Part shown: one piece after another, positions 1 to 10,949 of the stretch
How the letters are laid out: each line of letters starts with the position of its first letter
Numbering within the stretch: the stretch's first letter is position 1
DNA from: Chimonanthus salicifolius
Taxonomy: Eukaryota > Streptophyta > Magnoliopsida > Laurales > Calycanthaceae
Reading direction: 5' to 3'
DNA: 64,000 nucleotides
NCBI GenBank assembly: GCA_013350335.1
Contig: CM023537.1
Span: forward strand, 51,096,608-51,160,607
The notes under the pieces: model-generated
Told to the model about the DNA's origin: nothing
Databases searched by the model: none
The model's input: only the letters and a program-made list of their open reading frames with translations
Made by a program: the position numbers and the translations under genes

Positions 1-292
1 TTCTATAGTGTATCCCAAGCCTCTTTTGATTTTGATGCGCCTGAAGCTGTGGAAAGATGGGTTCATCCATTACTTGTTGGATGATGAAAAGCGCTTTACT
101 GTCTTTTTTGACAGAATCATTCAAAATTTCAGTAGAGAAATGATTTGCATCATAGCCTTTCTCCACCAATTCCCAAAGATTTTAAGATTTGAATAACGTT
201 TGCATCTTTTTGCTCCAAGAATCATAGTTGGTACCTTTGAAGAAGGGAGTGGACGGCTGTGATAGATTGACTGTCGTGTGGTTGCCCGCCAT
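1..292 (-). pseudogene. Copia gag N-terminus (UBN2 type), broken, cut by window edge
   Basis: Reading from the ATG at 292 leftwards gives a typical Copia gag start: a short polar leader, a F-x-G-x-N-Y-x-x-W-S-x-K-M block, then L-W-E-L-V-E-x-G-Y and a K-A-L-F-I-I-Q-Q segment. These are hallmarks of the DUF4219/UBN2 gag region of plant Ty1/Copia elements. An in-frame TAA interrupts it just before the LWELVE block. A frameshift near 30-45 moves the S-K-E-A-W-D-T-L motif into another frame, so the copy is dead. The rest of the element lies beyond the left edge. It sits directly downstream of a PBS-like site and an LTR-like segment (352-888), in the expected order for a minus-strand element. Confidence 0.75.
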
Positions 293-337
293 TATACTAC
301 TCTTTCTACACTTGTCACCGAACTTCAAAAGAACGTG

Positions 338-350
338 GCTCGCATACCAC
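338..350 (-). other. Degenerate primer-binding site of the left-edge Copia element
   Basis: On the minus strand this reads GTGGTATGCGAGC. It resembles the usual Copia primer-binding site TGGTATCAGAGC (initiator Met-tRNA) with a few mismatches. It lies between the gag start and the putative LTR end, which is where a PBS belongs. Confidence 0.5.
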
Positions 351-351
351 T

Positions 352-888
352 TGTCAACTTCAAGAAGCTATTAAGCAAATTCGGTCTTCTCTCTCAAAAC
401 TTGTAAGGTTAGAGAGAGGTAACACACACTTAGAAAAAACTTTCAAATCTCTCAATTGAGTAGCATAAATAATAACGGGAATACATGAAAATTATATGAG
501 ATAAGAAACTAGGTGTTGGTTCATATTGAGTTCTACATCTCTCTTTAAATAAGAAAGATTCAACAACTAACTACACATCAATATAACATGCTTAAGTCTA
601 AAAACCCATTGCCATAACATGGGACAACTCATTAGCCATGACTAACAACCATGACACCTAACCCTTATTGTTAGGACACCTAATAACACATTCATGATAC
701 TAACATCCCATATCCTAGATGATAGGGTAGTGAGATGACTCACAAAACAAACCATGACTCAAACCCGAGAACAAGTCAAAAATACTAATGTGGATTTTAT
801 GCATTAACTTCAACATAATTTACTTGTGGGCCTCATGTGGACCATGGTCCCTCCAAATTAGTCGATCTTTCAATTGTGCATGTTAACA
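352..888 (-). repeat. Putative 5' LTR of left-edge Copia element
   Basis: On the minus strand the segment starts TGTTAACATG at 888 and ends TTGACA at 352, a TG...CA pair next to the PBS-like site. A TATTTAAAGAGAG box near 550 could be its TATA signal. No second LTR is visible to compare with, so the ends are inferred. Confidence 0.45.
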
Positions 889-1510
889 TTATTTATATGC
901 TCTATACAAAATCAAAATTAGATGTCTACTACGATGAAAAACATATATCAGATTTAATTACATATTCCAAATGATATGTGAAGGATTAAGATATGATCAT
1001 GAGAATATATTGCCACAATGAGGGATAGCGTGTGGCTCTCAGAGCATAAACCTACCATGACTTGCTTTCTCTTTCACCCTTTCTTTTTTTTACAAAGATA
1101 TATCATGCTGCTGACAGAAACTTATGCGATTCTCTCATTCGGTGGAAAATGGAATGCCAAGCAGAAAAAGGAAAAAAGAAGAAGAAGAGAAACACAAGGA
1201 ACAAAAGAATTAGAAGAAACTTTGGATAAACCTATAAGAAAATTGATGCATCTTCTGGTGCAAGTTCTCTGCCTTTTGAGGTTGTTTTCTTTCTTTCAGC
1301 TGATAGAAATGAGAAGTATAGAAAATGAAACCCTTTCCTCTTCTTTTATAAAATAAAAGTTTTTTTTTTGTCAAGAGCAAAGAAAATAAGATTTTTCCCA
1401 CTTCTTCCAAAAAGTACATTTCCCTTGAGATGATTAGAAATTTTAATAAGGCAAAGAGAGTTTTCATTTCCATGACAGATGGAGATGGCATTGGATTTCA
1501 TAACACCTAC
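889..1510. other. No gene seen; AT-rich, low complexity
   Basis: AT-rich with purine-rich and T-rich runs. Reading frames here are short, biased in composition and show no recognisable domain. Confidence 0.5.
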
Positions 1511-1514
1511 TAGA

Positions 1515-1797
1515 AGGGGTGAAACTCGAGTTGAGAAAATAAAAATTCATATGGAATTCAAGTCGGATCGAGTTGAAGAATTTTCAAGTTAATCTGACCC
1601 GATTCGACCTAACCTGGCTAAAATGGGTCGAGTCAGAATGCGGGTCGAGTCGGGTTAGAATTCAGGTCGGGTCGGATCTAGAATTTTGGTCAATAACTTG
1701 GATTGGTTCGGGTTCCATAAATATTGACTCAAGTCGAGTTGGATTTTTAGAAATTCGATCCGATCCAACCTGACCCAATCCAATTTCAGTCATACCT
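1515..1797. mobile_element. GGGTCGGGT-type MITE, decayed copy
   Basis: The left end reads GGGGTGAAACTCGAGTT and the right end runs out in CAATTTCAGTCATACC, an imperfect inverted pair. The body is rich in GGGTCGGGT and its complement. Homologous copies lie at about 14896, 20408, 46598 and 47702. No transposase is present. I infer a short non-autonomous TIR element. Confidence 0.5.
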
Positions 1798-1799
1798 AC

Positions 1800-3956
1800 T
1801 GGATAACATAGACCACACAATCTTTTTTGTAGAAATTAATACATTAAAAAAAATTGGCAAATAGCACTGAAAACGTTGCCATAGTCCTTCCTTAATGAAG
1901 GGAAAAACTTTAATTACAATTCTGCAATAGAGATTAAGTTTACTATTGTTTAAGTAGACAAATATCAAGTGATAGCTTCACTTTTGAAAGTGGCGAGGAC
2001 TGTAAAAAGCAAAGAGAGGAAAGCACTAGCATCAATCTTAAAAGTTGGGTTGATAATCTAACATAGTGGCTGGATGGAATAAAATAATCACTAAGGTGCT
2101 ACTGCTTCGAGAGTAAGGGATTTTATTGATTTTTCTTTTTATTTTATATTTTTTACTTTGCTTATGTGGTCATAATTTTAGTGGAAGGTATTATTAGAGG
2201 GTCATGGCATTTTTCTATTGGCAAATAAAGGAGTAACATGAATTTCTAACGTGTCAAAGATGGGTTGAATTGTTTGGTTGGTTTTGATTTTCAAAATATT
2301 AAATAGGTCCTTGAAGTCTTTAACAGCCTTAAGCCACATCTAAACCTGCCGCCATTTTACCGTCCGCTCGCAACTTAGGATGGCCAAGTTGGGCTTTAAG
2401 TTCATTTGAGCTGAGGTCCAAACTGCAAATATAGAGCCCACACTTAAATCAGGCCCATGCATGTCTAGATTATTTGACGAAGCTCTAGCACCGGCCGTCA
2501 AGTTGTTAGGTCCTTACTCAACTTAGTCCTAAATCAATTACTACTATTAATTTGTAACATTAAGAGATAGTTGCGCATTATCTTTAGGTATAAGTTTTTT
2601 ATGGGATTTGATCTTTTGAATAATTTTTTTCCTATTATACAAATCATCGTTGTTGTCGCAAATTGTATTACATCTGTCACATTCATTAAGTTTTCAAGTT
2701 ATTATTAGATTTCTAAACAACTCATCATGTACATGGATAGAAGTATGGGTGGATACGTGTTAAATTGGCTGTACAATTCCATATCAGCTGATATGACTGA
2801 TAATTCGGTCCTATCATATCAGCACATATTTGCTGATACGACAATATTGGTCTATTCATCTTTCATTTTTGTCAAAAAAAAAAAAATTGACAAACCATTT
2901 TCTAAATTGAATCTTGCATTGGATATGATTTTAAGAATATTTAAAAACAAGTTTTTTCAAGTGTGAAAGGTATTTCTCAATTCCAAACTTTTTCTATTAA
3001 AATTTGTCCATTTTGAGTCATTTTCATCGAATGGAGTTTTTTTTGTGAAAATAATTTTATGAAATAATATTGAGTGCTTATGAAATTGAATGGAGATGTC
3101 TTTATGGCTTTATGTGATTGATATACTTTGTAGTGTGTCTTTGGGATTTTCAAAGTTTTTTGTCGGAATATTCATGAAATCTTCTTGTTGTAAAAAATAG
3201 AAGTTAATGAAATAATATACAAATGTTTATGGAATTAAACGAAGACCTCTTAATGTAATTTGTATAATTTTTAAGGTGTTTGTGTGATTTTTCTAATATT
3301 CTAATATTTTCATGAAATTTAGATTTTTTTTGTGATAAAAAAATTATAAACTGTAATAGAAGATATGTCATTACGGGATACCAAAGAACATAAATTTATA
3401 TTAGGTGTTTCCTCATAGTGATTTTCTATTTTTTAAAATTCTTAAGTATCTTTCAAAATTTTAAGACATTCTTTATTCATATCGAAATTTTGACTCTCAA
3501 TGGTCTAATACTCCATAAAATGATATTTTTTAATAAAAGTTTGCTCATACTAGGTTTTTCTTGTTCCCCTGTTTTTCTAATTTTTTCTATACCCTTTCTA
3601 AAAAAATCAAAAAGAAAATGAGAGAGTCCATATCGACATTTTATAGCCGACTCGTATTGTTCTTTTTAACCCCTAATAATATAAAATTCCAAATAAATAA
3701 ACTCAAACTCTAAAAGATTTAAAAGATAAAAGTTTCAAGTTTTACTACTCAAAATAATAAAATTTATTCCTCAAAATAGAGTAATAAGTTCTCTAGAAGA
3801 GAGGAAAAGATACATGGTTAGCATTGAGAAGTGGAGAGTGACGAGAATTTATCGATGTTTAAAGTCTAAGTTAGTATGAATGGATAGGATTTAATAATGT
3901 GCAGATATTAAGTTTTTTAATTAATCATATTATATTATTTAATATCACTTATATAA
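1800..3956. other. No gene seen; AT-rich intergenic DNA
   Basis: Long AT-rich stretch without a convincing reading frame. A fragment at about 2780-2880 with CAGCTGATATGACTGATA-like sequence and an A-run may be a remnant of the TATCGGCCGATA repeat family described elsewhere in the window. Confidence 0.5.
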
Positions 3957-3958
3957 TA

Positions 3959-4149
3959 CTCCTTCTGTCCCAAATTAGTTGTCCTATATGGATTTTGGAA
4001 TTATCCTAAAATAGTTGTCTCATTTATATTGGAATAGTATAAAGTGTATTTAAAATGGATGAGATCATATGAAGTGCTGACTTTATATAGAAAGTTCCTT
4101 AAAAAATACAAATATTTCAAATGATTCAACTAAAATGGGACGGAGGAAA
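3959..4149. mobile_element. Stowaway-type MITE (Tc1/Mariner)
   Basis: The left end CTCCTTCTGTCCCAAATTAG and the complement of the right end (TTTCCTCCGTCCCATTTTAG) form the classic Stowaway terminal inverted repeat. The element is 191 bp and is flanked by TA on both sides (3957-3958 and 4150-4151), the expected Tc1/Mariner target duplication. It has no coding capacity. Confidence 0.85.
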
Positions 4150-4333
4150 TATAAAATATACGTTAGATATCATAGATTCTCGAGTTTAACTTGAACATCC
4201 AAGTCAAATTATGCCCCGAGAATATAAGGCATAGGCCCTATCCAAATTTAAATCGGGCTTTACATTTTGAACTTTAACTTAGTCTTAAGCACCAATTGAG
4301 TAGGCTTGGGCCATACTTTTTTCAGGTCAAGTC

Positions 4334-4580
4334 AAGGGTCTAAATCTCAGCTGATACGTATCGTATTGGCTAGAGAAAAAAATTATTCAGCAGAGATCTC
4401 AACCGATATTTATATTTTTAATTTTTTTTTTAAAACAACTTTTTATTTTTTTTAAATGAATTTTTTCAAAAAAAAAGCCAGTGAGATTTCCAAAAAAAAA
4501 AAAAAATTGAATAGAAAGAGAATTTGACCGATATAAAAATTCGGCCGAAATCTCGGTTCGACCGAATTTTAAACCCCTAA
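4334..4580. mobile_element. hAT-like fold-back MITE of the TATCGGCCGATA family
   Basis: The 247-bp element starts AAGGGTCTAAATCTCAGC and ends ACCGAATTTTAAACCCCTAA, so the ends are inverted copies. It is flanked by GTCAAGTC at 4326-4333 and 4581-4588, an 8-bp duplication as hAT transposons make. The locus has several GTCAAGTC-like repeats, so the exact border may shift by one or two bases. The body carries A/T runs and tatcgg/ccgaat words shared with copies near 21.7, 22.2, 24.5 and 42.9 kb. Confidence 0.65.
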
Positions 4581-4958
4581 GTCAAGTCAAGTCACACAAG
4601 TTGGGCCCAACTGAAGTTACAACTCTAAATTTATAGATTTAGAAAAGATTTCTAGAAAACATTTACATGTTTCCACACTTTAGAAAGTAGAGAACAAACT
4701 TAACTTTTCTACCATTTTTTTTAGAAAATTGGTTTCTTTGAAAAGGACCGTTCATATAAAAAATCAATTTTTTTTCATATTTATTAGTACACATTTTGAT
4801 TAATATTTTCACCTTTTAACAAACAAGAAAAATAAAAAATAAAATTAGAAAACTATTTCTTTTAGAAGTTACCTTTTAACAAACTAATGTTTATGCAAAG
4901 GCCAATTTTCATTGAAAATCCAATCATCACTAAAATACACAAACAAATCCCACTTAAC

Positions 4959-5117
4959 AGTAATCTTCCCACAAATATTTTGTGTAAGTCGACACGGGTT
5001 TTATTGTATTATTTATTTTGACTTTCGAATCGGTTCGCCGAACCCTTCGAAAGACAAAATGGACAATAGAGTAAAACTCGTGTCAGATTATACAAAATGC
5101 TCATACTAAGATTACTG
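4959..5117. mobile_element. Fold-back MITE, relative of the one at 19293
   Basis: The two halves are inverted copies: GTAATCTTCCCACAAATATT on the left matches GTAATCTTAGTATGAGCATT read from the right end. The arms continue through GACACGGGTTTTATTG against GACACGAGTTTTACTC and meet near a TTCGAA/GGTTCGCCG centre. A homologous copy lies at 19293-19506. The target duplication is not clear here. Confidence 0.6.
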
Positions 5118-5316
5118 CCTAAAAGAAAATTGTTGGATGAGAGATCGTAACGTTAGATGGTAGCCTACAAGGTGTACATACAATATAACTATATGAATAA
5201 GAAATGATTAAAAAATTATTTCCATTCAATTATCCTAATTTCATTTACTAACAAAAAAGATAAATTAATACTATATTGAAATTTTTAAAATTCCCTCTCC
5301 TTCTCTCAGGCTCTCC

Positions 5317-5343
5317 ATGAAGCTCCATCAACAACTTCCATGA
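5317..5343 (+). promoter_or_regulatory. Eight-codon upstream ORF overlapping the PPR start (ATGA)
   Basis: An upstream ATG at 5317 opens an eight-codon frame in the leader. Its TGA stop (5341-5343) overlaps the PPR start codon (5340-5342) as ATGA. Overlaps of this kind are compatible with leaky scanning or termination-reinitiation control. Whether the uORF lies in the mRNA depends on the unknown transcription start; a CT-rich tract just upstream looks like a plant 5' leader. Confidence 0.45.
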
Positions 5344-7151
5344 AACCTCAGAATCCAATCAACAATCATCCAATCCTTGTTCTCTTAGAAAAATGCAAGA
5401 ACCCAGAGAAATTCAAACAAATTCATGCTCAAATGATCACCACAGGTCTCATCCTCCACACCTTCCCTCTCAGCCGACTGCTACTCTTTTCCTCTCTTCC
5501 TCTGTTTTCCTCTTCTCTTGGCTTGTCTTACGCCTTGTCCATCTTCTTCCACCAAATCTCTCGCCCGACTATCTTCCTCTACAATACCCTCATATCATCC
5601 TTCGCTTCCTGCAACCACACCCATCTCGCTTTCTCTCTCTACTCCCGCATCCTAACCCACCACCCATCATCGTTGCTCAGGCCCAATAGTTTCACTTACC
5701 CATCTCTCTTCAAGGCATGTGGATATCTCCCATCGGCCCACCATGGCAGGGCCCTCCACGCCCACGTCCTCAAGTTCCTCGGCGCCACATTTGACCACTT
5801 TGTTCATGCCTCCCTGCTCAACTTCTATTCAAAATGTGGCAAATTGTCGCTTGCTAGGTATCTGTTCGATCAAATTCCTCACCCAGATTTGGCTGCTTGG
5901 AACTCTGTTATTTCTGCATATGCTCGTGGAAACACTACTTATGATGATGATTGTGGCGATGATGCTGGCTCACTCGTTGAGGCCTTGCGTCTTTTCAACA
6001 ACATGCTACTTTCTCAAATAAAGCCCAATGAGATCACACTTGTGGCACTGATCGGTGCCTGTGCTGATTTGGGTGCTCTCAGTCAAGGCACTTGGGCCCA
6101 TGCTTACATGGTGAGACACGATCTTACGTCGAACCTCTTCGTAGGGACGGCTCTCATCGACATGTATGCTAAGTGCGGGCGCGTGGATTTGGCTGATCAA
6201 GTGTTCAATTCAATACCTGAGAAAGACACCATGTGCTACAATTCTATGATTCGTGGACTTGCAGTTCATGGACATGGGCAACGTGCAGTTAAGCTTTTCA
6301 ATAGCATGAAACATGAGGGGGTGGCAGTCGACGATGTGACCTTAGTAGTCGTAATGTGCGCGTGTACACATTCTGGGTTGGTTGATGAGGGGCGCCATTG
6401 TTTCAACTCTATGAAAGAGGCTCATGGGTTCAAGCCAAAGATTGAGCATTATGGATGCCTTGTGGACCTTCTTGGCCGAGCTGGGCAGCTCAAGGAGGCA
6501 GAAAAAGTGGTAAGAGATATGCCCATGAGGTCTAATGCAGTTGTGTGGAGGGCTCTGCTGGGTGCATGCAGGATTCATGGTAACATGGAACTGGGTGAGC
6601 TTGCCCTCGAACAGTTGATGCAACTAGAGCCAGAGACAAGTGGAAATTACGTGCTTCTATCAAACATCTATGCAAACATTAACCGTTGGGATGATGTGAA
6701 GAGGGTGAGGAAGGTGATGAAAGACAAGGGGATTAACAAAATGCCTGGACATAGCTTGATTGAGATGGATGGTGCCATACATGAATTTATAATGGGAGAC
6801 CGGACACACCCAAGGTCAAGTGAAATATATGCTGTGCTTGATGAGATGGGTAGGAAATTACGTGCATATGGCCACAAACCCAGCACCCAAGAAGTGTTGT
6901 TTGACATAGATGAAGAGGAGAAAGAAGACGCTCTTCTCTACCATAGTGAAAGGATAGCAATTGCTTTTGCTCTTGTTGCATCTGATTCAAGTTACCCTAT
7001 CCGAATTATAAAGAATCTTCGTGTATGCAGTGACTGCCATGCAAGTACTAAGCTCATTTCTCACATATATGGAAGAGAAATAATAGTGAGAGACCGAATT
7101 CGATTCCATCATTTCAGAGATGGTGCATGTTCTTGTTTAGATTATTGGTAG
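5340..7151 (+). CDS. Pentatricopeptide repeat protein, E/DYW class (organellar RNA editing)
   Basis: Single-exon gene for a 603-residue PPR protein of the PLS-E-DYW subfamily. Such proteins bind one or a few sites in chloroplast or mitochondrial transcripts and deaminate C to U. An N-terminal block with a F-K-Q-I-H-A-Q motif (about residues 25-31) is followed by PPR units to about residue 430, with typical L-x-N-x-x-I/Y-x-K-C-G helices. Next come the E domain and a C-terminal DYW deaminase. The zinc-binding and catalytic residues are present: His535 and Glu537 (HSE), Cys563 and Cys566 (CSDC), and the chain ends exactly in D-Y-W. There are no internal stops, and intronless structure is usual for the family. 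From memory it resembles Arabidopsis At5g43790; the orthology and the target organelle are inferences. The start is the first ATG of the long frame and overlaps a short uORF. Confidence 0.95.
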   Translation: MKPQNPINNHPILVLLEKCKNPEKFKQIHAQMITTGLILHTFPLSRLLLFSSLPLFSSSLGLSYALSIFFHQISRPTIFLYNTLISSFASCNHTHLAFSLYSRILTHHPSSLLRPNSFTYPSLFKACGYLPSAHHGRALHAHVLKFLGATFDHFVHASLLNFYSKCGKLSLARYLFDQIPHPDLAAWNSVISAYARGNTTYDDDCGDDAGSLVEALRLFNNMLLSQIKPNEITLVALIGACADLGALSQGTWAHAYMVRHDLTSNLFVGTALIDMYAKCGRVDLADQVFNSIPEKDTMCYNSMIRGLAVHGHGQRAVKLFNSMKHEGVAVDDVTLVVVMCACTHSGLVDEGRHCFNSMKEAHGFKPKIEHYGCLVDLLGRAGQLKEAEKVVRDMPMRSNAVVWRALLGACRIHGNMELGELALEQLMQLEPETSGNYVLLSNIYANINRWDDVKRVRKVMKDKGINKMPGHSLIEMDGAIHEFIMGDRTHPRSSEIYAVLDEMGRKLRAYGHKPSTQEVLFDIDEEEKEDALLYHSERIAIAFALVASDSSYPIRIIKNLRVCSDCHASTKLISHIYGREIIVRDRIRFHHFRDGACSCLDYW

Positions 7152-7674
7152 ATTCATAACAAGTGTATTGCAATATCAAGTGTCAATTTTTTCTTTTTTC
7201 TTCTGTTTTGCCCTTCCGAAGCAGAACGCTCCAGTTCAATCCTTTAAACCCAATTGTGGGATTAAACACAATGTATCTGCCATCAAACAGTTTGGAATGT
7301 GGGAACCGGTGCCTGAGATTGAAAAGTCCATCGTATTGGCAATAATGCAGACTACACCATGACCATGGTTCAACACTGCAGCTCGCTAATGGATTGATTA
7401 CATTCCAATTTCAGTCATCTACGGTTTTTCTTCATATATACATTTGGTCATCTCAATAGTCAGCTCTACTTGTTTGTGTAGAAATTCAAGTTAGTGCCAG
7501 TTGAGCCCGGGGTGGGTTTTGGTGTTAGTAAGTGTTTGGACATGCACTTATGAGGCAAGTCTCCTCAAAATTTTGAGTGGAGACATCAACAGAGACAATT
7601 GTGGGTGATATAAAACGCAATAGGGTCAAGTTCTTCCATTTCATTCTATTTCTGCTATTCCTTAAACTAAATTT
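7152..7674. other. PPR 3' flank; no further gene seen
   Basis: The sequence after the PPR stop probably holds its 3' UTR, but I see no clear AATAAA signal. Short frames here lack any recognisable domain. Confidence 0.45.
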
Positions 7675-9560
7675 GCCCCAAAGCAGATAAAATCACTTGA
7701 CAAACGTTTGCTTCCTCGACATTGATGGACCATATTTATCAGAAATGGCTGGAGAATACTTGTCGTAGGTGTTGTAGATGATCCGCATTTGAACGACTAT
7801 AGATAGGGATATCGTCGAAATAGGCAATGACGAATTTTTCTATAAATGGATTTAAAACCTAGTTCCTCAACCGCATAAACGTGCTTGGGCCATTTGATAG
7901 ACCAAACGGCATTACCAACCGTGCATACAGTCCTTCCTTTATTTTGAACGTCGTCTTCCAACACATCTCTTGTCGAATATAGATTTGATGATATCCGCTC
8001 CTGAGATCAAGTTTGGAGAAAAATTTTGAACCTTCAAGCATGTTGACCATATCGTCCCAAGTGATGATCAAGAAACCAATATTTGATGGTTATTTTGTTG
8101 ATGGTGTGATTGTCCACATACATTCACCAACTCCCGTCTTTTTATGGCACCAATAATGTTGGAACAACGCAAAGGCTCATGTTGGTCCAGATCATGCCCT
8201 TGCATAATAAGTCCTTCACTTGGCATTGTAAAATATCGAACTCTTTGGGGTTCATTCTGTAGTGGGGCAGCTTTGGCAAGCTTGCACCGAGGACAAGGTC
8301 GATTTGATGTTGTATGTCCCGCGTCGGGGGTAGACCATCTAGAAGTTCGTCAGGCATTAAATCGTGAAACTCAATTAATATTGGATTTACTTCCGGTGGT
8401 ACAGGTATAGAGTCCAGGCTTGGCTCTAGCACGATCAATGCTAGGACTTCTCCCGTCTCTTGCGATTCCTGCTCGATGGCGCTAAGTAGGAGGAAGGTTT
8501 CATTTCTCAAGGGGATAGGAGGACTACGTTTTTCCTTCAGCATAGGGGAAAAAAATAATTGTTACCCCATCCTTGTAAAAAGTGAAGGTGTTCTCACGAC
8601 CCTTATGAATGTACTTGACGTTGCATTACCACGGCTAGCCAAGAATCATGTGACATACGTCAATGTCAACGACGTTGAAGAAAATTCGATCTCTATATGT
8701 CTGACCAATGGAGAAAAAGACGAAAAATTCTTTGTCACCTTCATCTCTCCCATGCTTTTGATCCACCCGATCGTGTAAGGAGAGGGATGTGCCTGCATCA
8801 TCATATCCAACTTAGCTACCAACACTTGTGAGATGATGTTCTCACTGCTGCCTCCACCGATGATGAGATTGCAAACCCTTTGGTTAATAGTGCATCGGGT
8901 CTTAAAAGAGATTATGTCGCTACAAAGGAAGGCTTTGTTTTGGCGTGTCAATTTCCAAACCACCAAAGCGATTCTTTTGTCTTCATGTGTAACATGTTGC
9001 TCATCATCATCCTCTTGATCCTTCACGTATCTGTCCTCCTCTGCTTGGCCTTCATTGGTGGTAAGGTTAACCAGCTGATAGCGGGGGCATTGATTCGAAC
9101 GTTGGCCTGCTTCTCCACAATGATAAGACTTGATTGGCATAGGAGGAGCGTACGATCGGGTCCTTTTTCCCAGTTTTTTTACCCTCAGTAAGATTTGACA
9201 GGGTAGCTACTGGAATCCGTGATGGAACTGATCGTGGGAGTAAAGCCTGTTGAAGGGTCCTCCCTTGGACTGGTGCAAGGTTCGACGTGGTCAATGGATG
9301 AGTTAATCTATTGATAGCAGTATTTCTTTCAGGGTCGGTTCTGAGATCCTTTAAAATCTTAGAGGCCCTAGGTGGAGTGAGATTTCAGGGGCCCTTTGTG
9401 ACTGGTATATTAAGAAGTTTAAGTGTGTAGAGGCTTTTTCTGTCTGGGGTCCTATCCAGGGCCGGCCCTGATTTCTTTCCCTGGTCGATTCAATTGACTC
9501 TCCGCCCTTGTGGCCATCTGCACTACATCACTCAAGGTGAAGATCGGCTTAGACATGAAA
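7675..9560 (-). pseudogene. Ty3/Gypsy gag-pol remnant (gag, zinc knuckle, protease, reverse transcriptase)
   Basis: Decayed chromovirus-like Gypsy polyprotein read right to left. The gag C-terminus (9560-9479, T-L-S-D-V-V-Q then Q-L-N-R-P) is split by a hAT MITE (9330-9470) and resumes below it. A knuckle reading Y-H-C-G-E-A-G-Q-R-S-N-Q-C (about 9120) has lost its first Cys and its His. A protease-like patch reads C-N-L-I-I-G-G-G-S-S-E-N-I, where D-x-G-S-x-x-N is expected. Reverse transcriptase follows: [11 protein letters not shown] and M-P-F-G-L-S-N at 8071-7859, and Y-F-D-D with intact aspartates near 7810. Stops and frame changes occur throughout. RNase H, integrase and both LTRs are missing, so the copy is truncated at both ends. 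Confidence 0.85.
9330..9470. mobile_element. 141-bp hAT MITE inside the Gypsy gag
   Basis: The ends are CAGGGTCGGTTCTG and, read from the other side, CAGGGCCGGCCCTG (11 of 14 identical). The element is flanked by a perfect 8-bp direct repeat ATTTCTTT at 9322-9329 and 9471-9478. CAGGG termini plus an 8-bp duplication identify the hAT superfamily. Removing it together with one TSD copy rejoins the Gypsy gag, so it arrived after the Gypsy element. Confidence 0.88.
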
Positions 9561-9594
9561 AAGGAAGAATAACATTATGTAGGGAACTTCGTGC

Positions 9595-10380
9595 ATGCCC
9601 CGAACTGAAATTGGAGCTAATTCATGGTTGAATGATTTCTATCCATGCTCCACATCAGTGCCCTCTGATCTACCATGCCATCCTCCACCTAAGCTCCTTG
9701 TATCACCATGTCATGCACCAAGTCAACAAAATTTCCGTCCCAAATACCACATCATTACCAAGGCACTTGATACATGGAAGCCACTATCAACTACCATGTC
9801 ACACAAAACCTATATGGCCACATGGATCAATGAACACAAGTTCTTGAAACCCCTTTCGGTTTGGATACATAAACCAACTGGAATGAGTCCAAGCCCAAGA
9901 AAACAGCTAGCCCAAAAACCACCCGGTGAACACTATCTAAAAGAAACCACCAGCTGACCTACAATATGGCGCAGAACCACCTGTCCTTACTAGCCCAATC
10001 AGCCCACATTTTGAGACCCATGTGCCCAATCATGAACACACGTATATGCTTGCTGAATCACAATAGAAACCACCATAAATCAGGCCCAATCTGAGCCACC
10101 CACGCACATATACACTCATCATTTGACCAACCAATCCCCACATTTTCAGTTTCCACTTCATTGATTAATCAACAACTGTTTGTCTATAAATAGAGGCTCG
10201 TTCTGCTCATTTGGGGATGCTAAGGGCAGCTTGAAGGGGCAGCTGAGAGCAGCACCTAAGTGAAGGGAGTATTCTCAGCCCACTACAAGGCAGAATTGAG
10301 TGACCATTTTCTTTTTATTATGAGCTGAGAAATCATCTGTAAAACACAGGACATAATTTAAAGAAATTGACCTCGCCATG
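9595..10380 (+). repeat. LTR- or promoter-like segment with TATA box
   Basis: CA-rich non-coding stretch with CTATAAATAGAGGC near 10173-10186, followed by a G/A-rich leader-like sequence. This resembles a plant LTR or promoter in plus orientation. No matching LTR, PBS or reading frame follows, so it may be a solo or truncated LTR. The 120-codon frame at its left has no recognisable domain. Confidence 0.3.
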
Positions 10381-10394
10381 CACTATGTTAGTTT

Positions 10395-10566
10395 TAGCTT
10401 AAAATCAACATTGAGTTTGTCCGATCAACCCAAGAAATCAGTGGATTTGGGTTATGTATTTGTATATTTTGGATTGGGTCAGGTTGGTAAAAAAAAAACC
10501 CGCATGAAATTTGGATTAGATTGGGTTGAGAAATTTAAAATCAGCCCGACTACATCGGTCGATTAG
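10395..10566 (-). mobile_element. GGGTCGGGT-type MITE, truncated copy
   Basis: This segment is homologous to the complement of about 15100-15240: the words AACCCAAGAAATCAGT, GGTTATGTATTTGTATATTT and GAAATTTAAAATCA occur in the same order. Only about half of the element is present. Confidence 0.5.
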
Positions 10567-10635
10567 AAGAAAAAGGAAAGCAGGGACTTTCCTTCGATCA
10601 CTTGTGCACGTAGGATGCACATGCTGCATCAGAGA

Positions 10636-10945
10636 ACAATTTTGTAATTTTCACATGGTGTTTTATGTAAACTCTAATTAGAGTAATATATATAGTCATT
10701 TTAAAAGAGAGAGAGAGAGAGAGCAGATCATCTGTAATGAGAGTCGCCTCTTTTTCATTTTGCCTTTGAATGTAGTGAATCAGTCTGAACTCCGTAGACA
10801 TACCGAAAGAGAATCACTTAAATCCTTATTTGTGATTTGTTTCTTTTTATTAATTTCTCTTTATTATTTTTTGATATTATTGTTTGTGTTTGTTGGGCGG
10901 AGGCCGGGTGGGCAAAAGGTGATTTTCTCCTAACAATTTCCAAAT
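10636..10945 (+). repeat. LTR-like repeat fragment, relative of 16534-17112
   Basis: This shares an ordered series of words with the LTR-like insert in the YUCCA intron, for example TTATGTAAACTCTAATTAG, GCCTTTGAATGTAG and ACCGAAAGAGAAT. A (GA)n run sits at about 10710-10724. Only the 3' part of the repeat is present. Confidence 0.45.
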
Positions 10946-10949
10946 ATAT

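Noticed and set aside
1018..1491. Overlapping 112- and 93-codon frames on both strands
   Set aside because: Low-complexity sequence; no domain, no splice context, and neither strand looks coding.
9595..9957. 120-codon plus-strand frame rich in Pro, His and Thr
   Set aside because: It lies in a CA-rich LTR/promoter-like stretch with no recognisable domain; composition explains the open frame.
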